64,000 nt of DNA from assembly GCA_964035575.1 (NCBI GenBank), contig OZ037850.1, forward strand, positions 1,508,501 to 1,572,500, written 5' to 3'. How positions within the stretch are numbered: position 1 is the first letter of the stretch; every line of letters starts with the position of its first letter. Source of the DNA: Rhynchopus sp. YZ270_cl-10 (Eukaryota > Euglenozoa > Diplonemea > Diplonemida > Diplonemidae). Of the stretch, positions 1 through 10,475 are shown piece by piece. The translations under genes were made by a program, and so were the position numbers. The notes below the pieces were generated by a model. That model ran no database searches. It was not told the DNA's origin and saw only the letters and a program-made list of their open reading frames with translations.

Positions 1-2946
1 GCTCACTTTTTTAATGTAGAAAGTATTTTTCCACCGCTCCGACACTCCACTCCCACACGTAAAGTCTGCCAGAAACTCGTCATCCTTTTCTGGCCCGGTT
101 GTTGAAGAGGTAGTTCGAAGTATCGCCCTCGGTTTCCCACAGATTGTGCAGTCGACGGACCCCACTACGTATGCCGTAGCCAACCATTTTTTCACGCTGT
201 TTTCCTCCGTCACCCTGCGAGTTTTTGCGTTGGTACTAGAAGGGCGATGTTTTTCCGTCTCTCCTGAATTTGATAAGCGTACTTCCGCAAAAGAGGACCA
301 TGAACCGTCTTGCTTCTTGACCGGGTACGGCATCAACGGCACAGACGATGTTGCTTGCTGAAACTGGAGGAGGTACGGTGAGTCGCGTTTGACGAACTGT
401 TTCCAGTCGGTTTGAAGCTGCGCGTTGCTCTCAGCCTCCGCGCGTTTTACCTTCCAATGTGGGATGTTGTACCGCTGGTTCAAGAGTTCCCGGATCTGGG
501 TCTCCTCTTCCTCACACGTCGGTGGAAGCATCTGAATCTTATTTCCCGAGTAAACACACTCACTGAAGCGCTCCGATATTTCAGTGAAACACCTCTGTTG
601 ACACCCTTCCACCAACTCTCGCTGCCGCGGGTCCTCGCAAAATTTGCGCACCTCCTTCAAGGAATTGCACGACGACAGCTTGTTCTCCATGTCAGGTGTA
701 CCAAGCGCATCGCGTGCAAAACCTGCCCCATACAGGCCATAATTTAGCGAGGGCATCACGCGCTCTGCCCTCTCTAAATACGATCTGCCGGGACAGGTCC
801 GGAAACACACCATTGCTTCGAGTCCACACAGTTGGAAGAAAGACAGGAGGCAGACGCGGACAGACCAGTGGGAAATGTGGTGGTCCCCTCCACCGTCTGT
901 CTCCAGTCCGACAAAAATAGGCCTGTCTTTCAGTGTCCGAACCAAATTCAAGAGCTCTGCCATGTGTCGCAGTGAGTTGCTTCCCTGCAGAACCTTGCAC
1001 TTCACCCGGACGTACGCCACCCCTTGTGAATGACCTTTTTCAGGTGCCTCGCTGGTCGTGGGGACATCCACCAGTAGGGAGACACTTGGTACAATCCCAA
1101 GCACGTTGCAGTCGTGGTCAGCGACTCCTACGCTGTCCTGGTCTGCGGTGGAGATCGGCTGTAAGCACTTCTTCTGCCTCAGCGTGCTGGCAACCGGCAA
1201 ATCTGGAGTTCCTATCGGCACACCGCATTTATCGTCGCTACATATCATTGTGACGTCAATGCCAGAATCACGCAAAAACGAACAATAATCCTTCAAGTAG
1301 TGATGGATTTTGTTGACGTACTCACTGTCCACGTGGGGCGCGCGCACCGTGCGCTTCTGTGTTTTGAAGCACAGCGGAAAGCGCTTCTTGTACCTCCGAG
1401 CAATAAATGTGTTCTCATTCGGAGGCCAGAATTGGTACGAAACGTACGGCCTGCTGGGACGTAGCGCACCAGGGGGGAGGCGTTCGTCGACCTTGTCCAT
1501 GAGTTGTCGCAGTGATGGGGGGAGCGCCATACGCAGCACAGAGCCGTGTCTCCGTTGGTCTGTGCCAACACCACATTCTTCGAGCACTGCCCACAGCTCG
1601 TTCCAATAGGGTTGGAACTTGTCCGTTTTTTCAGCTCCTTCAGGCACGTCCTGTTCGGAATGTAAAATCTCGGCCACTTCTTCACCTGTAAAATCGTTGA
1701 GAAGAAATTGCTGAACCACGTCATCCTTGTATGCATCGACTGTGCGGTCTCCAGTTAACAGCGCATAGATGTTGCGAAGCTGCGGCTTCGGGATGCCGGT
1801 GGCGGTCTGTAGCAGAGCAACAGTTTCTTCCCTTTGCTTTCGAGTGTGGAACCCCTTTGACTCCTGCACACATCGCCTGAACGTCAACTGGCACTCCTCC
1901 GTCTCCTCGTCCGCGCCTGCTGGGAGCTTAAACGCCAGGATGGTCGAGGGAATTGGCCCCCCGGGCCGGTACACATGCATCGCAACGCTGCAAGTATGGC
2001 AACCCAAGTAGTTCATGGCCTCAAACCTCTTGCGCCTATCTTGCGGTAGAATATCCCCAATGTTAACGATTTCGTAATTGCCAACGGACTCCATGGCAGA
2101 CACAAATGTATCAACAACCTTTTCTTCAGGGTTCGCCTGTAGCAAGATGCTATGCTCGTAGTGCAGACCGGGGTCTCGTGACGGGAGGTCCCTGCTCCGC
2201 ACGCTCCTCACCGCGTCGCGGTTCCGGTCTAGACTGGAGATCACCTTGTTCACGCTGTCGTACAGTTTCTTGAGGTCCGCAACAAGTGTGTGCTTTTTGC
2301 AAAACCCGCATTTCTCGAGGATTCTAAGCAGCTCGTTGCTGACGGGGGAGAGATATGCGTCTGTCTTGCGCGGAATTACGCCTTTGCGCTGGCTGATGTT
2401 GCTGTTGAAGCCAGCGCGGTACTCATCCCGCACCAGCTCCCCCCCGTTCCTGAGAGCGATGCCCTCCACGCTGCACACAACCTTGGCAACATCAGTCACC
2501 AACGAGACCCACTGCGCCTGGTACCCCGGCTGGGACTTCACCTCATAGTCCCTGATGATCAGATTGCCCAGTTTCCTCCACCCGCTAGTCTCGTTGAACG
2601 CAGTAATGGGCACTAGTTTCGTTCTTGCATCCATCATCGCGGTTGCAGCATTGCGCTTGGGTGGTGTGGTCGTCTCTGGGGCAGGTGGGGGGGTGATGTG
2701 GAAGTGCACCTGGGGGTGTTCAACACCCAACGTCTCCAGGATTTTGGAGACGGGGAAGCTGGGATCGATGTGGTCGCTCGTGATCCCTTTGCCGACAATC
2801 GACACCTTCTCCAGGTCCCCCGCCATGCCCACAGGGGCCTTCTCCCTTGTCAATGCAAAGGCCTCGCTAAATGGGGCGAGGTCTTCGAGTTTAACAACAG
2901 TACTGTACTTACTACCACCACAAATTAGCGACACGGATGCAAACAT
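1..2946 (-). CDS. DDE/RNase H-like DNA transposase, C-terminus off the left edge
   Basis: Reading the minus strand from an ATG at 2946 gives 982 codons without a stop to the window edge. It resembles an RNase H-fold transposase type seen in cnidarians, sponges and fungi, usually annotated only as an uncharacterized protein. Likely catalytic acidic residues are the Asp pair in ICSDDKCGVPIG (about residues 571-572), the Asp in LETDGGGDHH (about 684) and a Glu in RSYLERAERVM (about 725 or 728). A conserved VADHDCN segment lies between the first two. Near the C-terminus is a CTICGKP zinc-knuckle-like motif (about 933). The frame is fully open, so the copy may be active or recently active. It is the only long coding frame on the minus strand here. 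Terminal repeats and target duplication are not visible. The family assignment is from memory of similar proteins; that it is transposase-like is fairly sure. Confidence 0.75.
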   Translation of the reverse strand, partial: MFASVSLICGGSKYSTVVKLEDLAPFSEAFALTREKAPVGMAGDLEKVSIVGKGITSDHIDPSFPVSKILETLGVEHPQVHFHITPPPAPETTTPPKRNAATAMMDARTKLVPITAFNETSGWRKLGNLIIRDYEVKSQPGYQAQWVSLVTDVAKVVCSVEGIALRNGGELVRDEYRAGFNSNISQRKGVIPRKTDAYLSPVSNELLRILEKCGFCKKHTLVADLKKLYDSVNKVISSLDRNRDAVRSVRSRDLPSRDPGLHYEHSILLQANPEEKVVDTFVSAMESVGNYEIVNIGDILPQDRRKRFEAMNYLGCHTCSVAMHVYRPGGPIPSTILAFKLPAGADEETEECQLTFRRCVQESKGFHTRKQREETVALLQTATGIPKPQLRNIYALLTGDRTVDAYKDDVVQQFLLNDFTGEEVAEILHSEQDVPEGAEKTDKFQPYWNELWAVLEECGVGTDQRRHGSVLRMALPPSLRQLMDKVDERLPPGALRPSRPYVSYQFWPPNENTFIARRYKKRFPLCFKTQKRTVRAPHVDSEYVNKIHHYLKDYCSFLRDSGIDVTMICSDDKCGVPIGTPDLPVASTLRQKKCLQPISTADQDSVGVADHDCNVLGIVPSVSLLVDVPTTSEAPEKGHSQGVAYVRVKCKVLQGSNSLRHMAELLNLVRTLKDRPIFVGLETDGGGDHHISHWSVRVCLLSFFQLCGLEAMVCFRTCPGRSYLERAERVMPSLNYGLYGAGFARDALGTPDMENKLSSCNSLKEVRKFCEDPRQRELVEGCQQRCFTEISERFSECVYSGNKIQMLPPTCEEEETQIRELLNQRYNIPHWKVKRAEAESNAQLQTDWKQFVKRDSPYLLQFQQATSSVPLMPYPVKKQDGSWSSFAEVRLSNSGETEKHRPSSTNAKTRRVTEENSVKKWLATAYVVGSVDCTICGKPRAILRTTSSTTGPEKDDEFLADFTCGSGVSERWKNTFYIKKVS

Positions 2947-3004
2947 TTTTTAAATTTTGAATATCCTTTGAAAAATGTATTTTTTTTTTGAGGTGTCACC
3001 GTGG

Positions 3005-3587
3005 AGTAAGTACAGTACTGTTGTTAAACTCGAAGACCTCGCCCCATTTAGCGAGGCCTTTGCATTGACAAGGGAGAAGGCCCCTGTGGGCATGGCGGGG
3101 GACCTGGAGAAGGTGTCGATTGTCGGCAAAGGGATCACGAGCGACCACATCGATCCCAGCTTCCCCGTCTCCAAAATCCTGGAGACGTTGGGTGTTGAAC
3201 ACCCCCAGGTGCACTTCCACATCACCCCCCCACCTGCCCCAGAGACGACCACACCACCCAAGCGCAATGCTGCAACCGCGATGATGGATGCAAGAACGAA
3301 ACTAGCGGGTGGAGGAAACTGGGCAATCTGATCATCAGGGACTATGAGGTGAAGTCCCAGCCGGGGTACCAGGCGCAGTGGGTCAAGGTTGTGTGCAGCG
3401 TGGAGGGCATCGCTCTCAGGAACGGGGGGGAGCTGGTGCGGGATGAGTACCGCGCTGGCTTCAACAGCAACATCAGCCAGCGCAAAGGCGTAATTCCGCG
3501 CAAGACAGACGCATATCTCTCCCCCGTCAGCAACGAGCTGCTTAGAATCCTCGAGAAATGCGGGTTTTGCAAAAAAGCACACACTTG
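3005..3587 (+). pseudogene. Inverted, internally deleted copy of the transposase 5' part
   Basis: This stretch matches the reverse complement of 2283-2913 almost base for base, so the two form a large palindrome around a 91-bp spacer (2914-3004). The copy differs by two internal deletions (21 bp and 28 bp, the second between two ACTAG repeats) and one extra A in an A-run. The 28-bp loss and the extra A break the frame. It carries only about the first 210 codons of the transposase and no start codon in context. Near identity of the arms points to a recent inverted duplication or a second insertion next to the first. A transcript through both arms could fold into a long double-stranded hairpin (inference). 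Confidence 0.85.
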
Positions 3588-4444
3588 GGAGGGGACAAAA
3601 ATTGAAAGTTTGTTTTGTTTTGTTTTGTTTTGTGTTTGTTTTTGATATTGCTACTTTATTTTACTTTTTGTTGTTTTGTTTATTTTTGCAGCATGACCTA
3701 AGACAGGGTATGTTCGCGTACTTTTTTGAGATGACGATTTAGTCCCTGACTTGTGCTGTTTGTGTGCGTTGGAGGGGGGGAACCAGTGTAAAAACCCCCT
3801 TATAATTTTTTTTTCCGTATAATTTTTTTTTCTGGAATCTCAAAAAAAAAGTACGCACGCAGACGCTTACCAAAAATAAAAATTACCGTGCCCTAAGCGT
3901 GACCAGGCTTATCCTAAATTGCACATTTTTTTTAGGAACAATATTTAGGAATAAGCCTGGTTGTGGCAACTTGTGTGTGATGAAAAGCGTAACGTATTTG
4001 ATTCCCTAGCTTTCACCGTTTTGTTCTCCTCTTTCGCCGTCCGCACACACATAGAAGGGTTTGCAAATACCAAAAACTTCCTATCTTTTCCGTGGAAAGT
4101 GTTCTCTTACAAATGGTGTGGTGGTGGTGGTGGTGGTGTATATGCAACACTGCACCCCTGTCTCTCTTGGTATTTCAAAAGGAAGCAAACGGAAGTTTTC
4201 CCATTAGGTTCTTTCTACAAAAAGCAAAGTGCACGAATGCACTGTATATGCAAACAACCCAAAACATACGCATTTTAACGTCATACTTTACGTCATTGTT
4301 TTCTGCACCTATCCGTTCTGTCGTCTCTGACTCATACTCTAAGTATCGTGAGGGTTTCCCTGTCCGTACAGGACAGTCTTCTTGGTGTACAGTCATGTAG
4401 TCCTGCTGTGACGGTCCCACCCCTCTCCCCACACCATAACGCAC
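3588..4444. other. Spacer at the change of coding strand
   Basis: AT-rich spacer between the minus-strand transposase and the plus-strand gene cluster. It holds T-runs, two near-identical blocks of TATAATTTTTTTTT (about 3800-3832), a hairpin at 3903-3960, a GGT microsatellite (about 4119-4139) and, at its right end, a pyrimidine-rich tract leading to CACAG at 4442-4446. No gene is supported. Confidence 0.5.
3903..3960. repeat. 58-bp imperfect hairpin
   Basis: The left arm CCAGGCTTATCCTAAAT pairs with the right arm ATTTAGGAATAAGCCTGG (one unpaired base). It could be a tiny MITE relic or a structured transcript; no target duplication is evident. Confidence 0.6.
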
Positions 4445-4453
4445 AGGAAGCAA

Positions 4454-7400
4454 ATGGCGAGTGAAGAACCTTCGCTCGCAACATTGCTCGCAAACCCCAC
4501 TGTCGTCCCGCCGGCCTGTGTGACAAGATGGCAGGATGGGAGGCTTGCCGTGACCCAGCAGCTAATGGTGACAGCGCCAAAGCCGAAGTCGCTTGCAGAG
4601 CGTAAGTCGAAGTGTTCACGGTCTTCAAGAACACAGCAGAGTCTGTCGTCTGCGCGCTTTTCGACGTTCTCGGGCAACATGCACGCCTCAACATGCAAAC
4701 GCACAGATGTGACAGAGAAGAACCAACAGCTGATTGAGAGTGCGTATCTGCAGCTTTGCGCTTCTTCACAGGTGAAGGTGAACTCAGGTATACGGCGCAC
4801 ATTGGAGCAGCTGACCTGCGACGACGGCAGCTCGTTGAAGCACTTCGACGCGAACAACAACCACCTCGGTGAGAACGGTCTGCGCATTGTGTTCGAGCTC
4901 ATAGGCTGCAGCCAGCGCATCTCTTCCCTGAAGCTCTCCCAGCAGAATGTGACATCGGAGCTGCTGAACGACCTGCTCAAAGTCCTGCTCGTGCACGACG
5001 GTGTCACAGAGGTCGACCTCTCGCACAACCCACTCTCGATCACCGCTGCACGGATGCTCTCCGACTTTGCTGGGAAGACGCAGCTCATCAAATCGATCAA
5101 CCTTGAGAAGACGCACATCACCGACGAATGGAAGGAGCGCATCGCTTCACGCCTCAAGGACATCAGCACAAAACGGCTTATGGGGCTGCTGCACACACCA
5201 ATATACCGCTCTGCGTTTACACACACCTATATTCGGGTAATGGTGATTTCTTCGGACTTCCATTCGTTCGTAGACGAGTTTCCTTTGATTGAGCAGGCGT
5301 TTATGCGGGTCAACAGTTTGATGCAGAACGTGGGTGTGTCGCTTATCCCAACACGCTGCAACGATGTTGGTGTGTACCATAGTTCGGACTGGATCGCACG
5401 GGCTATTGAGCTGTCGCGGGACTCGTTTAACTGGGGTATTCCTTGGGTGATGATCTTACACGACCCCAACCGTGACACGTCGCCCGCTTGCCCACCTTCC
5501 GACACACGGGCGTACTGCGACGCACTGCAGCGTGTGGACGCCATTCTGCAGGACGTGCCGCCCCACCCACCCCTGCGCGACAAGAACGGTGTGCGACGGA
5601 GTGAGCTGCGCGAGCAGGTGCCGGGGGTGCTGCTCTTCGAGCGCGAGGAGAGCTATGACGTGCACAGCCACGCACCAACAACCACAACAACAACAGCCAC
5701 CGCCACCGCCACTGTCGGGAAGAAGCCTGCCGTTGCCGCACCACCGCAGGCAGAACGCTGCTGCGAAGCGACACGCAACACAGTGCGCTCGCTTGCAACG
5801 AGCCGCCTTGTCCGCCGTACCCGCATCAGCAACAACTACCTGGCCAAGGTCTTCGAGGCGGAGGTTGTCTCGCGCGTGTTGGTCGCGCTCGAGAAGATAT
5901 ACTCAGACGCATCCTTCACAGAGGACCTCAGTCTCGTGGAGGGCAGTGCCACCGAGCACTACCCTGCACAGAACCTCACCTGCGCAGAGCTCTACAACAA
6001 CAGCGAGCCTGCCTTCTTCAAAAGCCAGTGGTTCTGTGCAGAGCAGCTCCTCATGCACTACCAGGCACGCCCTGCACCAGAGCAGGAGCTCATCGGCTAC
6101 TGCGAACGGCATGAACCCGAAAGCGGCACAACGTACCCCCTGATCGTGTACGGGCAGACCGGCATAGGGAAGTCAACGCTGCTGGCCTGGCTCGCAACGG
6201 AGCTGCTGCGGACAAGCGAGGCGAAGGTGCTCCCCGTCTTCATCGGGCACGGGAAGGACACCCTGACCCTGCGCGACCTGCTCCTCGTCCTCATCAAGGC
6301 CGTGCGCGAGGCGTTCGAGATGCCGCCATTTCAATGCACCCTTGAGGCGCACGCACTGTCCACGGAATGGAAGGAGCTCGTCTCACATACGACGATCTAC
6401 CGACCACGCAAGATTGTCATCATACTTGCAGGGCTGGAAGCCTTGCAGATGCACGAATGCCTCTCGATTCTCCCCCTTTCGCTCAACTCTTATGTACGTG
6501 TAGTGGCGACGGTTGCCTCTCACCACTCCCTTCTTGTCAAGCTGCGTGAACGTGTCCCGCAGCCGTATGAAATCCTCCTGAGCACGTTGTCGCGCAAGGA
6601 GTGCATCACTATTCTGCAGGCACGTTGTGGGGCCAAGATCCTGGGCCTCACTGGCGCCACCTCAGACAGCGAGCCTGGGGTCGACTCCGAGATGGACGAG
6701 GGTGTTATCATGTCGCCTTCGAACCCTTCTGACGCTGTTTGCTTCAAAGACCATGGCGGGAACCCACTGTACATCATCTTCTTGGCTGAGCTGCTTCGCA
6801 TCCATGCTGACAAATGCACGTCCATTGTTGCCACGTTAGAGGTCATCTGGAGCATGCCCGAGACTTGTTCGAGTGTGATCGATGCGTTGCTGCAGTGCTG
6901 GGAGGACGACTTTGGGCGGCCCACCGTGCAGATGGTGTTGACGTATGTGTACTTACGCAGAGAGGGCTTCTCGCTGGTGGAGATGGAGGGTGCGTTGCGT
7001 GACGAGGTGCTAGAGGCAGACGTGCCCTTCTCCCCTGCAGCGTACAGTATGCTCTGGGTCGAGATGCAGACGATGTTCTTCCACCACGGTGACGGCCTTC
7101 TCTCCCCACTCCACCAAGACCTCGTGCACGCCATCGCAGCACGCTACAACCTCCAGAACCTGCCCACGGAGACGTACCACTGTGCAATGGCAGCCTTCGA
7201 CTTCAAGGTGCTCTCCTCAAAGCAGTCGTCGCCGTTCCTGCAGAAGCTGGCGCTCAACAACGTTCCCTACGCACTGCTCAAGGCGGGTCGTACGTTGGAC
7301 GCATTCATCATCGTGACAGACGTCTCCTTCGCAGAGCGGCAGATACAGTACGACTTCGAACAGCTTCTGTCCGACTGCGAGGCAGTGGAGATGGAGCTGC

Positions 7401-10279
7401 GTCGGTGCGACGAGGCTGGTATTGAAGGCTTCTCGCATTTCCAGTTCAAAGCCTCGCTCGAAATCAATATGCTCCGTGCACTGCGAACGATGTGTCTGCA
7501 GTATGAGACGTTTCTTAGACGCTTTCCTTCGTTTTTGCAGGTTGCTGCGTGTCTTCCAGACTCAAATATGTGTAGGATTGCGGCAGATAAGTATGTCACC
7601 ACCCACGGCATGCCGCACCCGCTTGTGAAGTGGGTGAACAAAGCATCACGTCCGTCGCTTGCGACTTCTGTGTTGGATTTGGAAGACAACCCTGTGCTGC
7701 ATGTGTCGTTCAACCCGAATATGGAGGGTGGGCTGTCGTTGGCGGCGACCACACGTTCTGCGGTGTATATCTGCGATGTGCACAAAATGCGGCAGAAGTT
7801 GTGCATGGGGGACAGCCTGTCTGCACCCCTCGATGGCCTGCTGTCCTCTGTGTTCACACCCGACGGCATCACCCTCGTGACATCGGCACCGACACAGATC
7901 CTCATATGGCGACCAGAAGACCGCGAAGTGCCACTCCTGCACAACATCCTCGACCACGCACCCTCCATCACACGGCCCCTTTCAAACAACGGCACGACAA
8001 TTGTCGCAGTGCAGCTTGCCACCGGCAAGGGTGCAGTCATTGACACGCGAAAAGGAAGAGTCATATCCACATTGAAGCCGCATGGTATGAGAAAGTTCAA
8101 AAAGTAACATTATAAGCGGAGATTGCATGTGGCAACACAGAAGCAACACTACAACAATTTTTCCTAAGTAAGAGAAAACCGAATGGAGTGGGAACGCTAG
8201 TGAGAGCGCAGCGGAAACGATAGTGGGAACGCAACGAGCTTTTTTCATAATGTTTTATTCTTCCCCACAAAATATCACGCGCAGAGAAACACTCGTTTTT
8301 CACACAGCGCGTCCGTTTGTTTGTTTTTCTCAAACGACACCTTTTTTCAAAATTTTTCCCGGTATCACATATGATACTGATTTCCATGGATACACATGAA
8401 AAGGAGTTCCGTGCTATTCACAGAACTCGATAGGCGATTGAGCTTATCTAACAACAACCAAAACAAAAGAAAGTACAAAGAAGAGAATAAAAAATGCAGG
8501 AAAAATAGACAAAGAGAAAAACAAAGAGATTTTGACAAAGTGAACAATAAAACTAACTAACACCCACAACAGTGAACGAAGAGCCCATACGCAACATATT
8601 CTTTGCGCAAGGCACCGCAACCGTTGTCTCCGTAGGGCTTGGGTCGGTCTGCGTGTACACGGGTGCACACCAGATCTCATATGCTGGACACGAGGTATGT
8701 CACCCTCCCCTTATCATACTTTGCCTGCCTCGTACCCTTTCGCTCACAGGGTCTGATCCAATGCTGTGATGTGTCGAGCGACGGAAAGCTGGGGTGCTCT
8801 GCTGACGACTGTGCTGTGCATCTGTGGTCTGCTGTGACAGGCTTGGTGGTGCGTGTCATTACGAAGCATACGTCTTTGGTGAATGACTTGGGGTTCCACC
8901 CGAATGGGCATATGGTGGCGACGTGCGACGCGTTGGGGAGCGTGTACGTGTGGACGGCGCAGGGACAAGAGGCGAACCGCGAGCCTGTGCAAACGGGCAT
9001 TGGACCAGGCAACTGGGTGGGCTTCTCGCCTGATGGCTGCAACCTGCTTGTGCGCAGCGAGACAGGTGTGCACACCTTCGAGACGTCGACGTACACATCG
9101 CGTGGTGTTGTGGGTGGCTCCAAGGGGCGTCTCACCTTCGCAGCGTCCTCCTACGACATGACGTCGCTTGCGACTGCAGACGAGGACGGCTGTGTGCAGC
9201 TCTTCACCCTCGACGAGCAGCAGTACCCGACACCTGCTGCATGGCTTGACCACTCCACAGTCATGTTCCCTACAGAGAATATCAAGGAACGTTGCGACGC
9301 GCATATTTATGTATGTTTACAACACCAACAACACAATTACCACACACACCACAAACACACTCAGGGTGTCTTGGATCTGTCGTATTCACCCGACGGCCGT
9401 GTCATCGCAACAGTGTTCAGTGACGGAACATTTAAGTCGTGGAATGCGCAGGACGGGAAGTTGATGCTGCGCATAGTGGGACAGGGTGTCGTGTCTGCCG
9501 TGTTTGTGCCGGACAGCTCTGTGCTCATTCTGGGCCTGATGTCGACGTTGCGTCTGCTAGACTACAAGAGCGGGGACATCCTTACGGAGATCCCTGCCTT
9601 CCGTGGTATCCTTGCAGAGGAGGACGGGGAGGGTGTGCGCCAGCTGCGCATCTCTGCCAATGCGAAGCGTGTTGCGTTCACAATCCGCTCTGCGTGCGAC
9701 AAGGCACTGGTGAACCACTGCCACTTCATCGACATTCCTGCGAAGAAGCGCGTGGGAAGCCCGCTTGCGCACAACGACGAGATCAGTGGCATTGAGTACC
9801 TTGGGGAGGAGGTGGTGACGTGCTCAAAGGACGCGACCCTCCGCACATGGTGCGCCAACACGCAAAGCCAGATACAGAGCCTTCACTTGGGCTGTGCTGC
9901 AGAAGGCCTCTCCTTGCTGCACACGACCATCGCTGTTGGACTGCACAACGGAACTGTTGCGATCTTTTCCTACGACACGAAGCAGCGCTTCCTGACGTGC
10001 TCGCTCACAATCGATTGCGGCTCGCAGGTGACCGCCGTGCGGCTGCTGGAGCCACTCGGCTATGTGGTCTGCGCCCTTCTGGATGAGTACGTGGACGTCT
10101 ATAGGCTCGCAGATGCACAGTGTGTCGCAAGCGTGCAGACGTACGACGCACCGCGCTACATCGCCTCCGATACACGGACAGTGAAGGGCGCCTTCCGCGA
10201 CCCATCCATCCTCGTCGGAGGCTCAGCCGGATACGTCAAATGGTTCGGGTTTGTCGAACACCAGGAAAAGGTTTTGTAG
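4454..10279 (+). CDS. LRR / DUF4062-like / NACHT / WD40 multidomain protein
   Basis: Exons 4454-8084, 8573-8694, 8750-9310 and 9365-10279 join in frame (phases 1, 0, 0) to give 1742 residues. The order is leucine-rich repeats (about 125-245), a segment like the DUF4062 domain of TEP1/NPHP3/NWD1 proteins (RVMVISSDFHSF, from about 259), a NACHT-type P-loop NTPase with Walker A GQTGIGKST at about 567, a helical region, and WD40 repeats from about 1085 to the end. Walker B reads KIVIILAGLEAL: the Asp usual at the end of the strand is Ala, so NTP hydrolysis may be weak or lost. Introns are 488, 55 and 54 bp, with GTATG 5' sites; the first has an ACTAACTAAC branch-like sequence. AG at 4445-4446 leaves a 7-nt leader before ATG. 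The architecture matches STAND scaffolding or sensing proteins; the partner is unknown. Confidence 0.9.
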
Positions 10280-10475
10280 AACGACGTTTGCGAAGTGTTC
10301 ATCGTTCCTATTTACACATTTTTTTTTTAGTTCATTTTTCTTTGGCCGTTCTTAATTGCGTTTAAGTTATAACCGTTTTAACCGACTACCCAAAGTACCC
10401 CCATATTTCCTACTGCACTCCTATGCACCCCTCTCTCTCCTATCCATCCTGCTCACATCCAGGTCCACACCTCTG

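Noticed and set aside
2246-2953. Plus-strand frames over the transposase
   Set aside because: They are shadows of the longer minus-strand transposase frame, which has the conserved motifs.
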